Positions 45,515-54,867 are shown, counted from the stretch's first letter. The stretch: 64,000 bases of DNA from Gemmatales bacterium (GCA_025060195.1 JANXCQ010000022.1:16496-80495), one strand, 5' to 3'. Numbers and translations: made by a program. Notes: a model not told the origin generated them from the sequence alone.

Positions 45515-46045
45515 ATTCCTTTACCACGTATGTCGCGACCGGTGCCAGAACGAGGGTTGCGGGTCAACGAACAGATTCGCGTTAGTCCAGTTCGCCTGAT
45601 CGGGGTTAATGGCGAGCAATTGGGCATCGTTCCAACTTCGGAAGCGCTGAAGCGCGCACGCGAGGCGGGCCTGGACTTAGTGGAAGTGGCACCGATGGAG
45701 CGGCCGCCCGTTTGTCGCATCATGGACTACGGCAAGTATAAGTATGAACTCTCGCGGAAGCAGTCCAAAGCGCGCCAACATCAGCCGAAGTTGAAGGAAA
45801 TCCGCCTGCGGCCAAAAACGGGCGAGCATGACATCGAAGTTAAGGTCAATCAGATTCGCCGTTTCCTCGAGCATCAGGACAAGGTGCAGGTCACCGTTCA
45901 ATTCCGCGGCCGCGAAATGCAGCATGTCGAAGAAGGACAACGCGTGATGGCACACGTGTTGGAAAAGGTGCAGGATCTGTGCAAACTGGAGCGGCCCCCC
46001 GTCTTGGAGGGAAAACGCTTGGTCGCCATGTTGGCCCCGAAATAG
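45515..46045 (+). CDS. infC: Translation initiation factor IF-3, AUU start
   Basis: 176 residues. IF-3 binds the 30S subunit, discriminates the initiator codon and prevents premature 50S joining. The sequence has [65 protein letters not shown] and [41 protein letters not shown], the full two-domain length. GAGGAGG at 45501-45507 lies seven bases before ATT at 45515, while the first ATG (45530) is 22 bases away. So the start is almost surely AUU, as in the self-regulated infC of other bacteria. First gene of infC-rpmI-rplT-pheS-pheT. Confidence 0.92.
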   Translation: MPLPRMSRPVPERGLRVNEQIRVSPVRLIGVNGEQLGIVPTSEALKRAREAGLDLVEVAPMERPPVCRIMDYGKYKYELSRKQSKARQHQPKLKEIRLRPKTGEHDIEVKVNQIRRFLEHQDKVQVTVQFRGREMQHVEEGQRVMAHVLEKVQDLCKLERPPVLEGKRLVAMLAPK

Positions 46046-46142
46046 CTGAGCGTCGGATTCAGGAGCCAGCCATTCCCTTTCGTTAGCGAACTAAAGCTGA
46101 CCGCGGTTCTCACGACGCTGGTGCCGATGAGCTAGTACCGTA

Positions 46143-46213
46143 TATAATATTTACCTATTCACTACGCTGGCCTGGCGGAGAAGCACCAGGTCTTAGCGTG
46201 CAAAAACGCTAAG
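46143..46213 (+). promoter_or_regulatory. rpmI leader: -10-like box and two hairpins
   Basis: TATAAT at 46143-46148 could be a -10, but its -35 is poor. Two hairpins follow: CCTGG (46171) with CCAGG (46186), and CTTAGCG (46192) with CGCTAAG (46207). The second ends 25 bases before rpmI. This is where L20-type autoregulation acts in other bacteria, so a protein-binding leader is plausible but unproven. Confidence 0.4.
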
Positions 46214-46238
46214 TTGCCCATGCTCGCCGAGGATTGCT

Positions 46239-46433
46239 ATGCCTAAACAAAAAACCCACAAAGGCGCCAAAAAGCGCTTCAAAGTGACCGCCCACGGGAA
46301 AGTGATGCGGCAAAAATGTGGTCGGCGCCACTTGCTCAGCCACAAACGCGCGAAGCGGAAACGGCAACTGCGTCGGCCCCTGGTACCTGTGGAAGGCGCC
46401 ATCGCGCGTAAGATTGCGGTAGTAATCAGCTAA
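46239..46433 (+). CDS. rpmI: 50S ribosomal protein L35
   Basis: 64 residues, strongly basic: [21 protein letters not shown] start, [20 protein letters not shown] middle, the classic L35 pattern and length. It binds 23S rRNA in the large subunit. Between infC and rplT, twelve bases before the latter, the standard order. Confidence 0.96.
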   Translation: MPKQKTHKGAKKRFKVTAHGKVMRQKCGRRHLLSHKRAKRKRQLRRPLVPVEGAIARKIAVVIS

Positions 46434-46445
46434 GGAGTCCGGCTC

Positions 46446-46829
46446 ATGGTGCGAGCTCGCTCAGGGAAGAATACGACGGCCTTTCGCCGCAGGTTACGTA
46501 AGCGCACGAAAGGGTTCTTCCTGGGTCGCAAAAATTTGTTCAAGCAGGCCCTGATTACGGCGATCCGCGCGGGCGTGTATGCCTACCGCGATCGTCGGCA
46601 GCGGAAACGGTGGTTTCGACGGCTGTGGATTTTGCGGATTAACGCGGCATGTCGTGCCCGCGGCTTGAAGTATTCGACCTTCATCGCCGGGCTGCAGCGA
46701 GCTCGCGTGGACTTGGACCGCAAGGCGCTGGCAGAGATTGCCGTTCACGATCCGGCCGCTTTCGACGAACTGGTTCGGTTAGCCAAACAACATTTGCCTC
46801 CGCCGTTAGCCGCGGCGAGTTCGCCGTGA
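46446..46829 (+). CDS. rplT: 50S ribosomal protein L20
   Basis: 127 residues. RLRKRTKGFFLGRKNLFKQALITAIRAGVYAYRDRRQRKRWFRRLWILRINAACRARGLKYSTFIAGL is the L20 core in full, followed by NRKALAEIAVHDPAAF-type C-terminus (DRKALAEIA). L20 is an early assembly protein on 23S rRNA and, elsewhere, represses its own operon. The tail LAKQHLPPPLAAASSP is slightly longer than usual. Confidence 0.96.
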   Translation: MVRARSGKNTTAFRRRLRKRTKGFFLGRKNLFKQALITAIRAGVYAYRDRRQRKRWFRRLWILRINAACRARGLKYSTFIAGLQRARVDLDRKALAEIAVHDPAAFDELVRLAKQHLPPPLAAASSP

Positions 46830-46846
46830 GCCAACCGGAGGACGAT

Positions 46847-47908
46847 ATGGAACTGGAGCAACTCCGGCAGCAAGCGCTAGCGCAACTGGAGGCAGTTGCC
46901 GACGAGACAGCCTTGTCTTCGTGGAACAGCCAGTATCTGGGTAAAAACGGGTTGTTGACCCAAGCGCTCAAGCGTATCGCTCAACTGCCTCCCCAAGAGC
47001 GTCCTTCTTACGGCCAGCAAGTCAACGCGTTGAAAGAAGCGCTCTTAGCTGCTTTTGAGCGGAAAAAAAGTGAACTGCATCAGCAGGAAATCGCGCGGAG
47101 CCTCGCGGCCGAAGCCTTGGATGTTACCCTGCCTGGCCGACCAGTGCTTCGCGGCCGCCTGCATCCTGCGACTCAGGTGATGCGCGATATCCTCGCGATT
47201 TTTGCCGAACTCGGCTTCCAAGTGTATCGCAGTCGGGAAGTCGAAGACGACCTGACGAATTTTGAGTTACTCAACATGCCGCCTCATCATCCCGCGCGCG
47301 ATCTTTGGGACACGTTCCATACCACCGTGCCCGGAGTGTTGCTCCGTACCCATACGTCGCCCGGTCAGATTCACGTCATGCGGCAATACTGCCCGCGACC
47401 GATTCGCGTGGTGCTGCCGGGTATGTGTTACCGCTATGAGCAGATCACCGCCCGTAGCGAAATCCAATTTCAGCAGGTCGAAGGCCTAGCTATCGGAGAG
47501 TCAATTAGCCTCGCCGACCTGATCGGCACGCTGAGCACGTTCGCCAAGCGTTTCTTCGGCGGAGATCGGCGTATCCGCATTCGCAACAGTTATTTCCCCT
47601 TCACCGAGCCGAGCATCGAAGTGGACGTGGACTGCATTCTGTGCCAAGGGGAAAATGCCGCAGGCCCATCGGCAACTGCCACTCTCCCAGTGTCGTCGTG
47701 CACTTTGTGTAAAGGCACGGGTTGGCTCGAAATTCTCGGCGCAGGTATGGTTCATCCGGTAGTACTGCGCCACGGCGGCTACGATCCCGAGCGGTTTCAA
47801 GGCTTCGCCTTCGGCCTGGGGCCGCAACGCATGGCCATGCTCAAATATGGGATTCACGACATCCGGCTGTTCTGGAGCAACGCTCGGCACTTCCTGGAAC
47901 AGTTCTGA
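46847..47908 (+). CDS. pheS: Phenylalanine-tRNA ligase alpha subunit
   Basis: 353 residues from ATG at 46847 (CGGAGG seven bases upstream); the open frame upstream overlaps rplT in a different frame. An N-terminal coiled-coil arm precedes the class II core: HPATQVMRDILAIFAELGFQV, motif 2 region CYRYEQITARSEIQFQQVEGLAIG, YFPFTEPSIEVDVDC, and motif 3 GFAFGLGPQRMAMLKYGI. Two Cys pairs (DCILC and SCTLC), typical of the zinc-ribbon-bearing PheS forms, are separated by an insert of about 20 residues instead of the usual short loop. It works with pheT as an (alpha-beta)2 enzyme. Confidence 0.95.
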   Translation: MELEQLRQQALAQLEAVADETALSSWNSQYLGKNGLLTQALKRIAQLPPQERPSYGQQVNALKEALLAAFERKKSELHQQEIARSLAAEALDVTLPGRPVLRGRLHPATQVMRDILAIFAELGFQVYRSREVEDDLTNFELLNMPPHHPARDLWDTFHTTVPGVLLRTHTSPGQIHVMRQYCPRPIRVVLPGMCYRYEQITARSEIQFQQVEGLAIGESISLADLIGTLSTFAKRFFGGDRRIRIRNSYFPFTEPSIEVDVDCILCQGENAAGPSATATLPVSSCTLCKGTGWLEILGAGMVHPVVLRHGGYDPERFQGFAFGLGPQRMAMLKYGIHDIRLFWSNARHFLEQF

Positions 47909-47951
47909 GAGCAGCGCGTGGCTCCACGCCCAGGCGGGATGAGGAGACCTT

Positions 47952-50522
47952 ATGAAAGTACCGCTGCGCTGGCTCAAGGAATATGTCGACCTTCCCTGGT
48001 CGGTGGCGGAGTTAGCGGAACGGCTCACTCTGGCAGGACTAGAAGTCACCGGTTTTCGTGCCGTGGGTGTGCCTCCACCGACTGGTTTGCGGCTCAAATC
48101 GGAATTTGTCAGCCCGGTCTGGGACGAGGAGAAAGTAGTTATCGCGGAGGTCCTCGAGGTTCGCAAACATCCCGACGCCGATCGGCTCCATTTGGTAGAT
48201 TTGAACTACGGCACGGGTTGTCTCACGGTAGTTACTGGGGCGACCAATCTGAAGCCGGGCGACCGCGGGCTCAAGGTGGTCTTAGCGCGGGTCGGCGCCG
48301 TACTCATTGATGGCCATTCGCCGGAGCGCGCGCTCCGGCCGTTGAAACCGGCCAAGATTCGCGGCGTGTTGAGCGAGGGGATGGTGTGCTCCGCCTTGGA
48401 ACTCGGCATCGCCGACGAACACGAGGGAATCCTCATCCTTGATCCCGACGCGCCCGTGGGCATGCCGTTAGCAGAATATCTCGGCGACATCGTGCTGGAA
48501 TTGGATGTGCTACCCAGCATGGCTCGGTGTTTGTCAATGTTGGGCGTGGCCCGCGAAGTAGCGGCGCTTTCGGAGCAACCCGTGCGCTATCCGCCGACGG
48601 AAGTGCTCTTTGGCCCGCAGGAAGCCGCTACTCAGGTGCACATCTCCATCGAGGACGCGAACCTATGCTCCCGGTATGCAGCCATGGTGATTGATTCGGT
48701 GCGCGTGGCCCCGTCGCCTACCTGGTTGCAACTGCGGTTACTCCTGGCCGGCATGCGTCCGATTAACAACATCGTGGACATCACCAATTACGTTTTGCTC
48801 GAATGGGGCCAGCCACTGCATGCTTTCGATTATGAAAAACTACGCGACCGCGCTCATGGCCATGTGCCTCACATCATCGTTCGGCGTGCACGGCCGGGGG
48901 AAAGTCTCACCACACTCGACGGCCAGCAGCGTCCCCTCCATGGCGAACATCTGGTCATCGCAGACACGGCCGGGCCGATAGCCTTAGCGGGAGTAATGGG
49001 CGGGCTGGAAACCGAGGTCGGCCCTGAAACGCAGAAGGTCCTGCTCGAATCGGCCAACTTCGACCCGGTTACCATTCGCCGCACGGCTCGACATTTCGAC
49101 TTGCCCAGCGAAGCGAGTCTGCGCTTTAGTCGCGGTGTCCATCCCGACTTGGTCGAGCCCGCAGCCCGGCGAGCTGTCGAGTGGATGCGGCAGCTGGCGC
49201 AGGGCACCGTAGCCCGCGGGCTCGTAGATGTCTATGCCGCACGACCCTCAGAGCAACGGGTTCACCTGTCGCTGGCTTACGTCCACCGCATGGTAGGATA
49301 CGCAATTCCCCGCGATGACATTCTCAGGATTCTGCGCGGTCTCGAATTCACTGTGGACGAAGCAGGTGAGGACACCTGGCTGGTGACCGTGCCGCGGCAT
49401 CGTCTCGATGTTCAGCACGGACCTGCCGACCTTGTGGAAGAGATTGTCCGCATCTATGGCTATCACCGAATCCCGCCGACCCTGCCTCGCGAACCGCTTC
49501 CCGATTACCAAACGCCCCGGGATGGCCAAATCGAAGAGCGCATCCGCGACATCCTGGTGACTTTGGGCTGCCAGGAGGTGATCACCTATTCCCTGACTAG
49601 CATAGAGCGGGAACGACCGTTCGTGGGCGAAGGGGCCGATTACGTTCGCCTACTCAACCCGATTCATCCCGAGCGCTCAGTTCTGCGACGAAGTTTGCTT
49701 GCCAGTGTATTGGCGATCGCAGCGCAACATCTGCGAGACAGCCCGCGGCTGCGGTTGTTTGAGTTAGGATACGTGTACCTTCCTCGAGCTGGGGAAAAGT
49801 TTCCCGATGAGCGCCGACACCTCGCGCTCGTATTATGCGGACCGCGGCTTGCGGAGTTCTGGGAGGGTGCCTCATCCCCGCCGCAAGACTTTTTCGACTT
49901 GAAAGGCCTCCTCGAAGGCTTGTTTGAAGCGTTGCATCTCGGCCAAGCCTCCCAGGGGAATGCACGCGTTGCTTGGCAACCCACGAACGTGACATGGCTT
50001 CATCCTCGTCGTGCGGCTGCGTTAGTACTCCGTCCACTCCAGTCCCACACGACTACAAAAGGGATCGCATCGAGTAGTTCGGACACCTCTTTACTTATCG
50101 GCTATGCCGGCCAACTGCATCCTCAACTCCATGACACTTATGAACTGGGCCGACGTGAAGTCTATGTTGCCCAACTTGATTTAGAGGCGCTCTGGCCGCA
50201 TCTGCCCGAACGGTTCACCTGTCGGGCCGTGGCATCGTTCCCCCCAGTACGGCAGGACTTAGCTGTTCTCGTGGACGAAAGTATAGTTGCAGAGCGAGTC
50301 CGCGAGGAGATCTTCGCTGCCGGCCGACCGCTCCTTCGGGAGGTACATCTTTTCGATGTTTATCGCGGGCCAAATATTCCTGAGGGGAAAAAGAGTTTAG
50401 CCTGGTCGCTCACTTTCCAGGCCGAGGATCGCACGCTCACTGATAAGGAAATATCTAAGCTGGTCCAAAAAATTGTTGACCGCTTAGAGAAGAGTCTTGC
50501 AGCGCAACTGCGGGCGCCGTGA
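47952..50522 (+). CDS. pheT: Phenylalanine-tRNA ligase beta subunit
   Basis: 856 residues. MKVPLRWLKEYVDLPW start, tRNA-binding OB domain (VVIAEVLEVRKHPDADRLHLV, VVTGATNLKPGDRG), B3/B4 editing domain (GMRPINNIVDITNYVLLEWGQPLHAFDYEKL), LASEASLRF-type block (PSEASLRFSRGVHPDLVEPA), B5 domain (VEEIVRIYGYHRIPPTLP), catalytic-like core (LGCQEVITYSLTS, LLNPIHPERSVLRRSLLASVL) and the C-terminal anticodon-binding FDX-ACB (FPPVRQDLAVLVDE, RPLLREVHLFDVYRGPNIPEGKKSLAWSLTFQ). The stop is one base from the stop of the convergent PhnD-like gene. Confidence 0.95.
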   Translation: MKVPLRWLKEYVDLPWSVAELAERLTLAGLEVTGFRAVGVPPPTGLRLKSEFVSPVWDEEKVVIAEVLEVRKHPDADRLHLVDLNYGTGCLTVVTGATNLKPGDRGLKVVLARVGAVLIDGHSPERALRPLKPAKIRGVLSEGMVCSALELGIADEHEGILILDPDAPVGMPLAEYLGDIVLELDVLPSMARCLSMLGVAREVAALSEQPVRYPPTEVLFGPQEAATQVHISIEDANLCSRYAAMVIDSVRVAPSPTWLQLRLLLAGMRPINNIVDITNYVLLEWGQPLHAFDYEKLRDRAHGHVPHIIVRRARPGESLTTLDGQQRPLHGEHLVIADTAGPIALAGVMGGLETEVGPETQKVLLESANFDPVTIRRTARHFDLPSEASLRFSRGVHPDLVEPAARRAVEWMRQLAQGTVARGLVDVYAARPSEQRVHLSLAYVHRMVGYAIPRDDILRILRGLEFTVDEAGEDTWLVTVPRHRLDVQHGPADLVEEIVRIYGYHRIPPTLPREPLPDYQTPRDGQIEERIRDILVTLGCQEVITYSLTSIERERPFVGEGADYVRLLNPIHPERSVLRRSLLASVLAIAAQHLRDSPRLRLFELGYVYLPRAGEKFPDERRHLALVLCGPRLAEFWEGASSPPQDFFDLKGLLEGLFEALHLGQASQGNARVAWQPTNVTWLHPRRAAALVLRPLQSHTTTKGIASSSSDTSLLIGYAGQLHPQLHDTYELGRREVYVAQLDLEALWPHLPERFTCRAVASFPPVRQDLAVLVDESIVAERVREEIFAAGRPLLREVHLFDVYRGPNIPEGKKSLAWSLTFQAEDRTLTDKEISKLVQKIVDRLEKSLAAQLRAP

Positions 50523-50523
50523 A

Positions 50524-51465
50524 TTACTGTCCTGCGGGTGCCCCGTCGGCAATAAAGGCGGCAGGTATAATCGGGCGCGGATGCTCTTTCAAGACGTTCA
50601 TTAGTAACGCTTCATACTCCGGAGGCGGAGGTACAAACGCACTAAGCCGCCAGAGGGTTAATAATTGGCGGCCCCCGAAGCGTTCATGCGCGGTACTTAG
50701 GCCGAGGTAAACTTTTTCCCGCACATCTTCGGGCAACTTTTTCGGATTATAAAGAATTGCGGCCGTGGGATAATATCCCGACTCATGAAGAATCCGCAGC
50801 GCCTTAGCGCGGCCTGGCTTGCGTTGCCGATAGGTTTCATAACTGACGCCATCCACTACCGTGCAGGCCACCTGATTCTCAAACACCCAATCCAGGGCCT
50901 GATCGATATTAGCCGGTTCAGGCGAGGCCGCGAAAAATGCTGCGGGATTTTCGCCCGCTTCGCTAATCACCTTATGAGTATATAGGTAGCAATGATTGAG
51001 ACTTCGCCTGGGAAACGCGATACTTTTCCCTTTCAAATCTAAAATATTGCGATAGGGAGAATCCTGGCGCACTAAGATATAGGCTTTTAGGGCGATGGTT
51101 TCGTTGGCACATAATAATAGTGGCCGGACCTCGGCACATTGTTCCCGAATCCAGGCATAATCAATTCCATGCATAATACCTAGACTCAAGTGACCCGCTT
51201 CTAAGGCGCGCCCGATATCTAAGGGGTCGGCGACGACACTAAATTCACAGGCAATCCCTGTCTGCGCGGAAAAGAGTTCTGCGAGCGGTTGCATGAGAGA
51301 TAAGATGGAGCGGGGGTCGCTGCCGCGAAATAAGGCCTGACTTAGTCCCACGCGCAAGCTACGCCCTTTGCCTTGCTTTTCTGAGCCACGCGCGGACATG
51401 AGCGAACTTAGGACGAAGGCCAAGAGAGCAATTCCAAAGGCTGTCCGATTCACCCGTTGCACCAT
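50524..51465 (-). CDS. PhnD-like periplasmic substrate-binding protein
   Basis: 313 residues; AAGGAGG nine bases before the ATG. A signal peptide (AFGIALLAFVLSSLMSARG) leads to a PhnD-type fold: LRVGLSQALFRGSDPRSILSLMQPLAELFSAQTG, DPLDIGRALEAGHLSLGIMHGIDYAWIR, LKAYILVRQDSPYRNILDLKGKSIAFPRRS, VACTVVDGVSYETYRQRKPG and YYPTAAILYNPKKLP. Relatives bind phosphonate or phosphate for ABC import, but no permease or ATPase gene is near. It follows a TolC-like gene by 48 bases on the same strand, so it may sense or carry a ligand for an export or signalling role. Confidence 0.78.
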   Translation of the reverse strand: MVQRVNRTAFGIALLAFVLSSLMSARGSEKQGKGRSLRVGLSQALFRGSDPRSILSLMQPLAELFSAQTGIACEFSVVADPLDIGRALEAGHLSLGIMHGIDYAWIREQCAEVRPLLLCANETIALKAYILVRQDSPYRNILDLKGKSIAFPRRSLNHCYLYTHKVISEAGENPAAFFAASPEPANIDQALDWVFENQVACTVVDGVSYETYRQRKPGRAKALRILHESGYYPTAAILYNPKKLPEDVREKVYLGLSTAHERFGGRQLLTLWRLSAFVPPPPEYEALLMNVLKEHPRPIIPAAFIADGAPAGQ

Positions 51466-51513
51466 GCTGGCGTGCCTCCTTATATAGATAGTGGTGCTGA
51501 GACATAACGATAT

Positions 51514-52866
51514 TTAGGGCGCGGGAACTAAGGCTTCCCAGAGTTTGCTCGCGGTCGCGCGCTGCAATGCCGCCAGGGTAACGCAATAGTTATAAAGGGC
51601 CTCGTTAAGGTCAGCGCGCACCTGGGCATCTAATAATTGGGCAGTGAGCATCTTTTCCGTGTTAAGTTGATCTGCGGCATAAGCTTTTTCGGCATCCTTA
51701 CGCAGTTTCGCCGCACGTTCGGCAGCCTCGCGCAACACCTTGACTTGTTCCTCAAGTTCCTGCAACCGAGCACACAGCACGCGGACTTCTAACGCCACTA
51801 AATGTTCGACTTTCTCCGCGCCCGCTAAGGCCCGTTGATAAAGTGCTGCGGCGCGAGCTTGACGGGAGCGTCGCGTGCCGCTGAGCACCGCGGGCATCTC
51901 CGGGCCGATGGGACCGGGACGGTAGTCCGGATCTAAAATAGTGGCTGGTAAAATCTTGGCATGAATATCCGAGCGGGCGGCAAAAGTCAGGGCGTTGGTG
52001 CGCCACGTCCAGCCCTGAGCACACACTTCTAAAGCGATGACCTCGGCTAATAGACTTGCCTGAGTCACTTCGGGGCGATGCGCTAACGCCAACTCGACGG
52101 CTTTGTCGCACGAAATGGTTTGCTTATGTTGCCGCATATGTTGTGTTACTGAATCGAAATAATCGGCGAGACTGACTGCGGCGATGTTCAAAGGCTCTTT
52201 TTCCGATAATCCAATGGCTTCGCGCAAAGCAGCCCGCGCCTGCTCGCTCCCTAAACGCGCCCGGGCTAAACGGGTCTGGGCGATGAGTTGATAGGTGCTA
52301 ATGCGCTCCAAGTCGGCGGTGGTAACCTCGCGGCTGCCGGCGTCGACCAGCTTCTTAGCCAGTTCGGCCATCACTCCTAAACTGCGCACTGTCTCATCGG
52401 CTATGGCCGTTTGTTCCCGTGCATACAGATAAGAAAGATAATTGCGGGTTACGGCCTGGATAGTTTCCAATTCGGCCTGGGTCAGTCCCGCCTGGGCAAT
52501 AGCCAAGCCGTGGGTGGCCTGTTGTCGGCGATAGACAAATTGCGGGCCGGTAAAGATGGCGAAGGGCGAATAGGCCGCTTCATACTGTATCTGGGCCGCC
52601 ATGAGACTCGCCCCGGCAGCGGCGATATTAGGCTGTTTGCGCAGGGCCAACTTGATGGCCTCTTCCAGCGTCAACTCCTCGGATTTAGCCTGGGAGGTTT
52701 CGGCGATTGCCGCAGCGCCTTGTAGCGGTCCTGCTTCCCGCGTTTCTTGAATGGGCAGTCGTCCCGGCTCCTCGGCCAGCACCAGTCCGAGGCTGCCGCA
52801 GGCGAAAGCAAGGCCAGCTGCCCAGTTCTTCAGGTAAGTTGTGCGCGCACTTCGAGGTTGGCTCAT
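51514..52866 (-). CDS. TolC-family outer-membrane protein
   Basis: 450 residues; GGGAG seven bases before the ATG. A signal peptide (WAAGLAFACGSLGLVLA) is followed by SEELTLEEAIKLALRKQPNIAAAGASLMAAQIQYEAA, the first OEP helix pair, then VTRNYLSYLYAREQTAIADETV, and in the second repeat DKAVELALAHRPEVTQASLLAEV. A long coiled C-terminal region ends with LNTEKMLTAQLLDAQVRADLNEALYNYCVTLAALQRATA. This is a complete outer-membrane factor. Neighbouring PhnD-like gene is likely co-transcribed. No pump or adaptor gene adjoins. Confidence 0.85.
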   Translation of the reverse strand: MSQPRSARTTYLKNWAAGLAFACGSLGLVLAEEPGRLPIQETREAGPLQGAAAIAETSQAKSEELTLEEAIKLALRKQPNIAAAGASLMAAQIQYEAAYSPFAIFTGPQFVYRRQQATHGLAIAQAGLTQAELETIQAVTRNYLSYLYAREQTAIADETVRSLGVMAELAKKLVDAGSREVTTADLERISTYQLIAQTRLARARLGSEQARAALREAIGLSEKEPLNIAAVSLADYFDSVTQHMRQHKQTISCDKAVELALAHRPEVTQASLLAEVIALEVCAQGWTWRTNALTFAARSDIHAKILPATILDPDYRPGPIGPEMPAVLSGTRRSRQARAAALYQRALAGAEKVEHLVALEVRVLCARLQELEEQVKVLREAAERAAKLRKDAEKAYAADQLNTEKMLTAQLLDAQVRADLNEALYNYCVTLAALQRATASKLWEALVPAP

Positions 52867-53128
52867 AGGCGTCTCCCTTATTTCCTAGTACAACTGAGCT
52901 AATAGCCGCGCCCCACCCCGCTCCTGGCATAATTTCGGCCAGTCCCAGCATCAACCTGCACGCAACTGCACGCGCCACGCGCCTTAGTCGGTGGTACACG
53001 CTAACTTTTTCTGAAGAATCGTTTCCTATGGTATCGCTTGGGAGATTGCGCTTAACTGGTAAAGCCGAGGATTCTTGCCCGCGCTAGGTTGGCATCAACT
53101 TCCCGAACATTCCCCGCTGGCTTATCCG

Positions 53129-53683
53129 TCAAGGTCGCGATGATAACGGCACGGTGCACTTGACTTGGAAAGGCGTGTCCTGAGTTCGGGCGATGAATGC
53201 CACTTCGTTGACCCAAAACTCTAAGGGCTGCCAATGAGTTTGCAGCCGGGCGGCAAATTGCTCCACGCCCACAGCGCTCGTTTGGCCGATGCTGAGGTGC
53301 GGTGTATAGCCCTGGGGGAAGCGTGTCAGGTCGTCACACTGAGGGAAGATTTCGAGGAGCACGCTGTGTAAGCCCCGCACCGCCTCGCCAGGCGCGGGTT
53401 CCAGCCACACCGTCGCCGTTCCACTCCCGTGAATAAACCAGCGAAAACGCTCGAAGCGCAGTATGAACCTGGGCACCCGGCGCAGGACTTGGCCGGCCAA
53501 TTCTGCGGCCTCCGCGAAACGCTCCTCCGCGATAAACGGATACAACACGTTAATGTGAGGCATCCAGCGGTGGAATTGCCGATCATACTTCTGCCGCAGG
53601 GTCTGAATCGTCGGCCAGACGCTTTCTGGTGGAATAATCACCAGGGCGCTATGGTGGGTCTTGCCCCAGCTGGCCGATACCAT
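53129..53683 (-). CDS. 2H phosphoesterase (2'-5' RNA ligase-like)
   Basis: 184 residues. The two histidine motifs are HRWMPHINVLYPF (near residue 40) and YTPHLSIGQ (near 130), spaced as in the 2H family. The first has Asn in place of the usual Thr/Ser, while the second has Ser. Relatives act on 2'-5' or cyclic phosphodiester bonds of RNA or nucleotides. It lies 40 bases after the UspA gene on the same strand. Activity is a family-level guess. Confidence 0.75.
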   Translation of the reverse strand: MVSASWGKTHHSALVIIPPESVWPTIQTLRQKYDRQFHRWMPHINVLYPFIAEERFAEAAELAGQVLRRVPRFILRFERFRWFIHGSGTATVWLEPAPGEAVRGLHSVLLEIFPQCDDLTRFPQGYTPHLSIGQTSAVGVEQFAARLQTHWQPLEFWVNEVAFIARTQDTPFQVKCTVPLSSRP

Positions 53684-53723
53684 GACTCCGCTCCTTCCGG
53701 TTGTCTGCCAACTTGCGCGGCGA

Positions 53724-54149
53724 TCATTTCACCAACAACACTGGGCATTGTGCCAGGATGCTGATTTTGTAGCTCAAGGTCGCCCAGCCCGTCAATGGTT
53801 TGTCCAAATCCACCTTATGAGAACTGAGCACGATCAGATCCACCGCGTTCTCACTGGCATAAGTGATCACTTCGTCGGCCCGGTTCCCGTAGAGGATGAC
53901 GATGTGCCAAGCGACTTGCTTTGCCGCCAGTTGCTGTGCGCATTGCTGCAAATGTCGGCGCGCTTCCTGCTCCAGATGGTCGTAGAAATCGGGTTGCTCT
54001 TCGCGCGGCAGGTCAGGGATCAACTCAATGACATGCACCAGCGTTACCTCGCCGCCGCTCTGCTGTGCCAAGTTGGCCGCAATTTCGAGAGCCTTTTGGT
54101 GCCTGCTCGTCAGGTCTAAGGGTAGCAGAATCTTGCGGAACAGGGCCAT
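53724..54149 (-). CDS. Universal stress protein (UspA family)
   Basis: 141 residues from ATG at 54149 (GGGAGGACAATC upstream); longer open frame has no support. FRKILLPLDLTSRHQKALEIAANLAQQ is the UspA start. VTLVHVIELIPDLPR follows, then a helix region and ADEVITYASENAVDLIVLSSHKVDLDKPLTGWATLSYKISILAQCPVLLVK, whose ATP-site glycines are reduced compared with ATP-binding members, so it may not bind ATP. Divergent from the CBS protein gene. Confidence 0.85.
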   Translation of the reverse strand: MALFRKILLPLDLTSRHQKALEIAANLAQQSGGEVTLVHVIELIPDLPREEQPDFYDHLEQEARRHLQQCAQQLAAKQVAWHIVILYGNRADEVITYASENAVDLIVLSSHKVDLDKPLTGWATLSYKISILAQCPVLLVK

Positions 54150-54417
54150 GATTGTCCTCCCTAAATGGCGCAGCGCTGACGCTTCCCGCGAACGATGGGC
54201 CCGTTCACTCGGCGTCTTTAGTTGATCTGCATATCGTATGCACCGAAGCACAAATCTCCTACGCCACTGGTTCGTCCCCTTGCCAACGCGGCTTGTTTTT
54301 CCCGTAATAATACTGTGGCTCGTGGCAAAGTCCTGATGCTTGCCGAGGCAGGCCAAGGTCAGACGCATACCCTTTTGAAGTGTGCCCAACGATCGGCTCA
54401 GAGCGGAGAGTAAGTGC

Positions 54418-54867
54418 ATGGCTAAGTTGCGGGAGTTGCTTCAGCAGAAGGGAAACCAGGTGATCACAGTTGCTTCGCAAGCGGCGGTGCTGGACGCAGC
54501 GCAGATTATGAATCAACACCGCATCGGTTGCGTCGTCGTCCAGGATGGTTCGGAAGTGGTGGGTATCCTGTCCGAACGGGACATCTTGCAGCGAGTAGTG
54601 GCAGCGTGTCGGGATCCGCGTACCACTCTCGTGGCCGAGGTCATGACTCGGCAAGTGATCTTTGCTAGTCCCGATATGACCGTGGAACAGGCCCAACGAC
54701 TGATGATGGAAAAACGCATTCGGCATCTACCGGTTCGCGGCGAAGACGGCCAACTGCAGGGCATGATCTCCATTGGCGACCTCAACGCTTGGGAAGCACG
54801 CAGCAAAGAAGCAACGATCCATTGGCTTCAGGAATATATCTCGGGGCGTCCGGCAAGCCCCTTCTAA
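54418..54867 (+). CDS. CBS-pair domain protein
   Basis: 149 residues from ATG at 54418. Two CBS domains fill the protein: VITVASQAAVLDAAQIMNQHRIGCVVVQDGSEVVGILSERDILQR and VIFASPDMTVEQAQRLMMEKRIRHLPVRGEDGQLQGMISIGDLN. Such free CBS pairs bind adenosyl ligands (AMP, ATP or SAM) and regulate partner proteins. A shared divergent promoter region with uspA hints at stress-related expression. Confidence 0.85.
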   Translation: MAKLRELLQQKGNQVITVASQAAVLDAAQIMNQHRIGCVVVQDGSEVVGILSERDILQRVVAACRDPRTTLVAEVMTRQVIFASPDMTVEQAQRLMMEKRIRHLPVRGEDGQLQGMISIGDLNAWEARSKEATIHWLQEYISGRPASPF

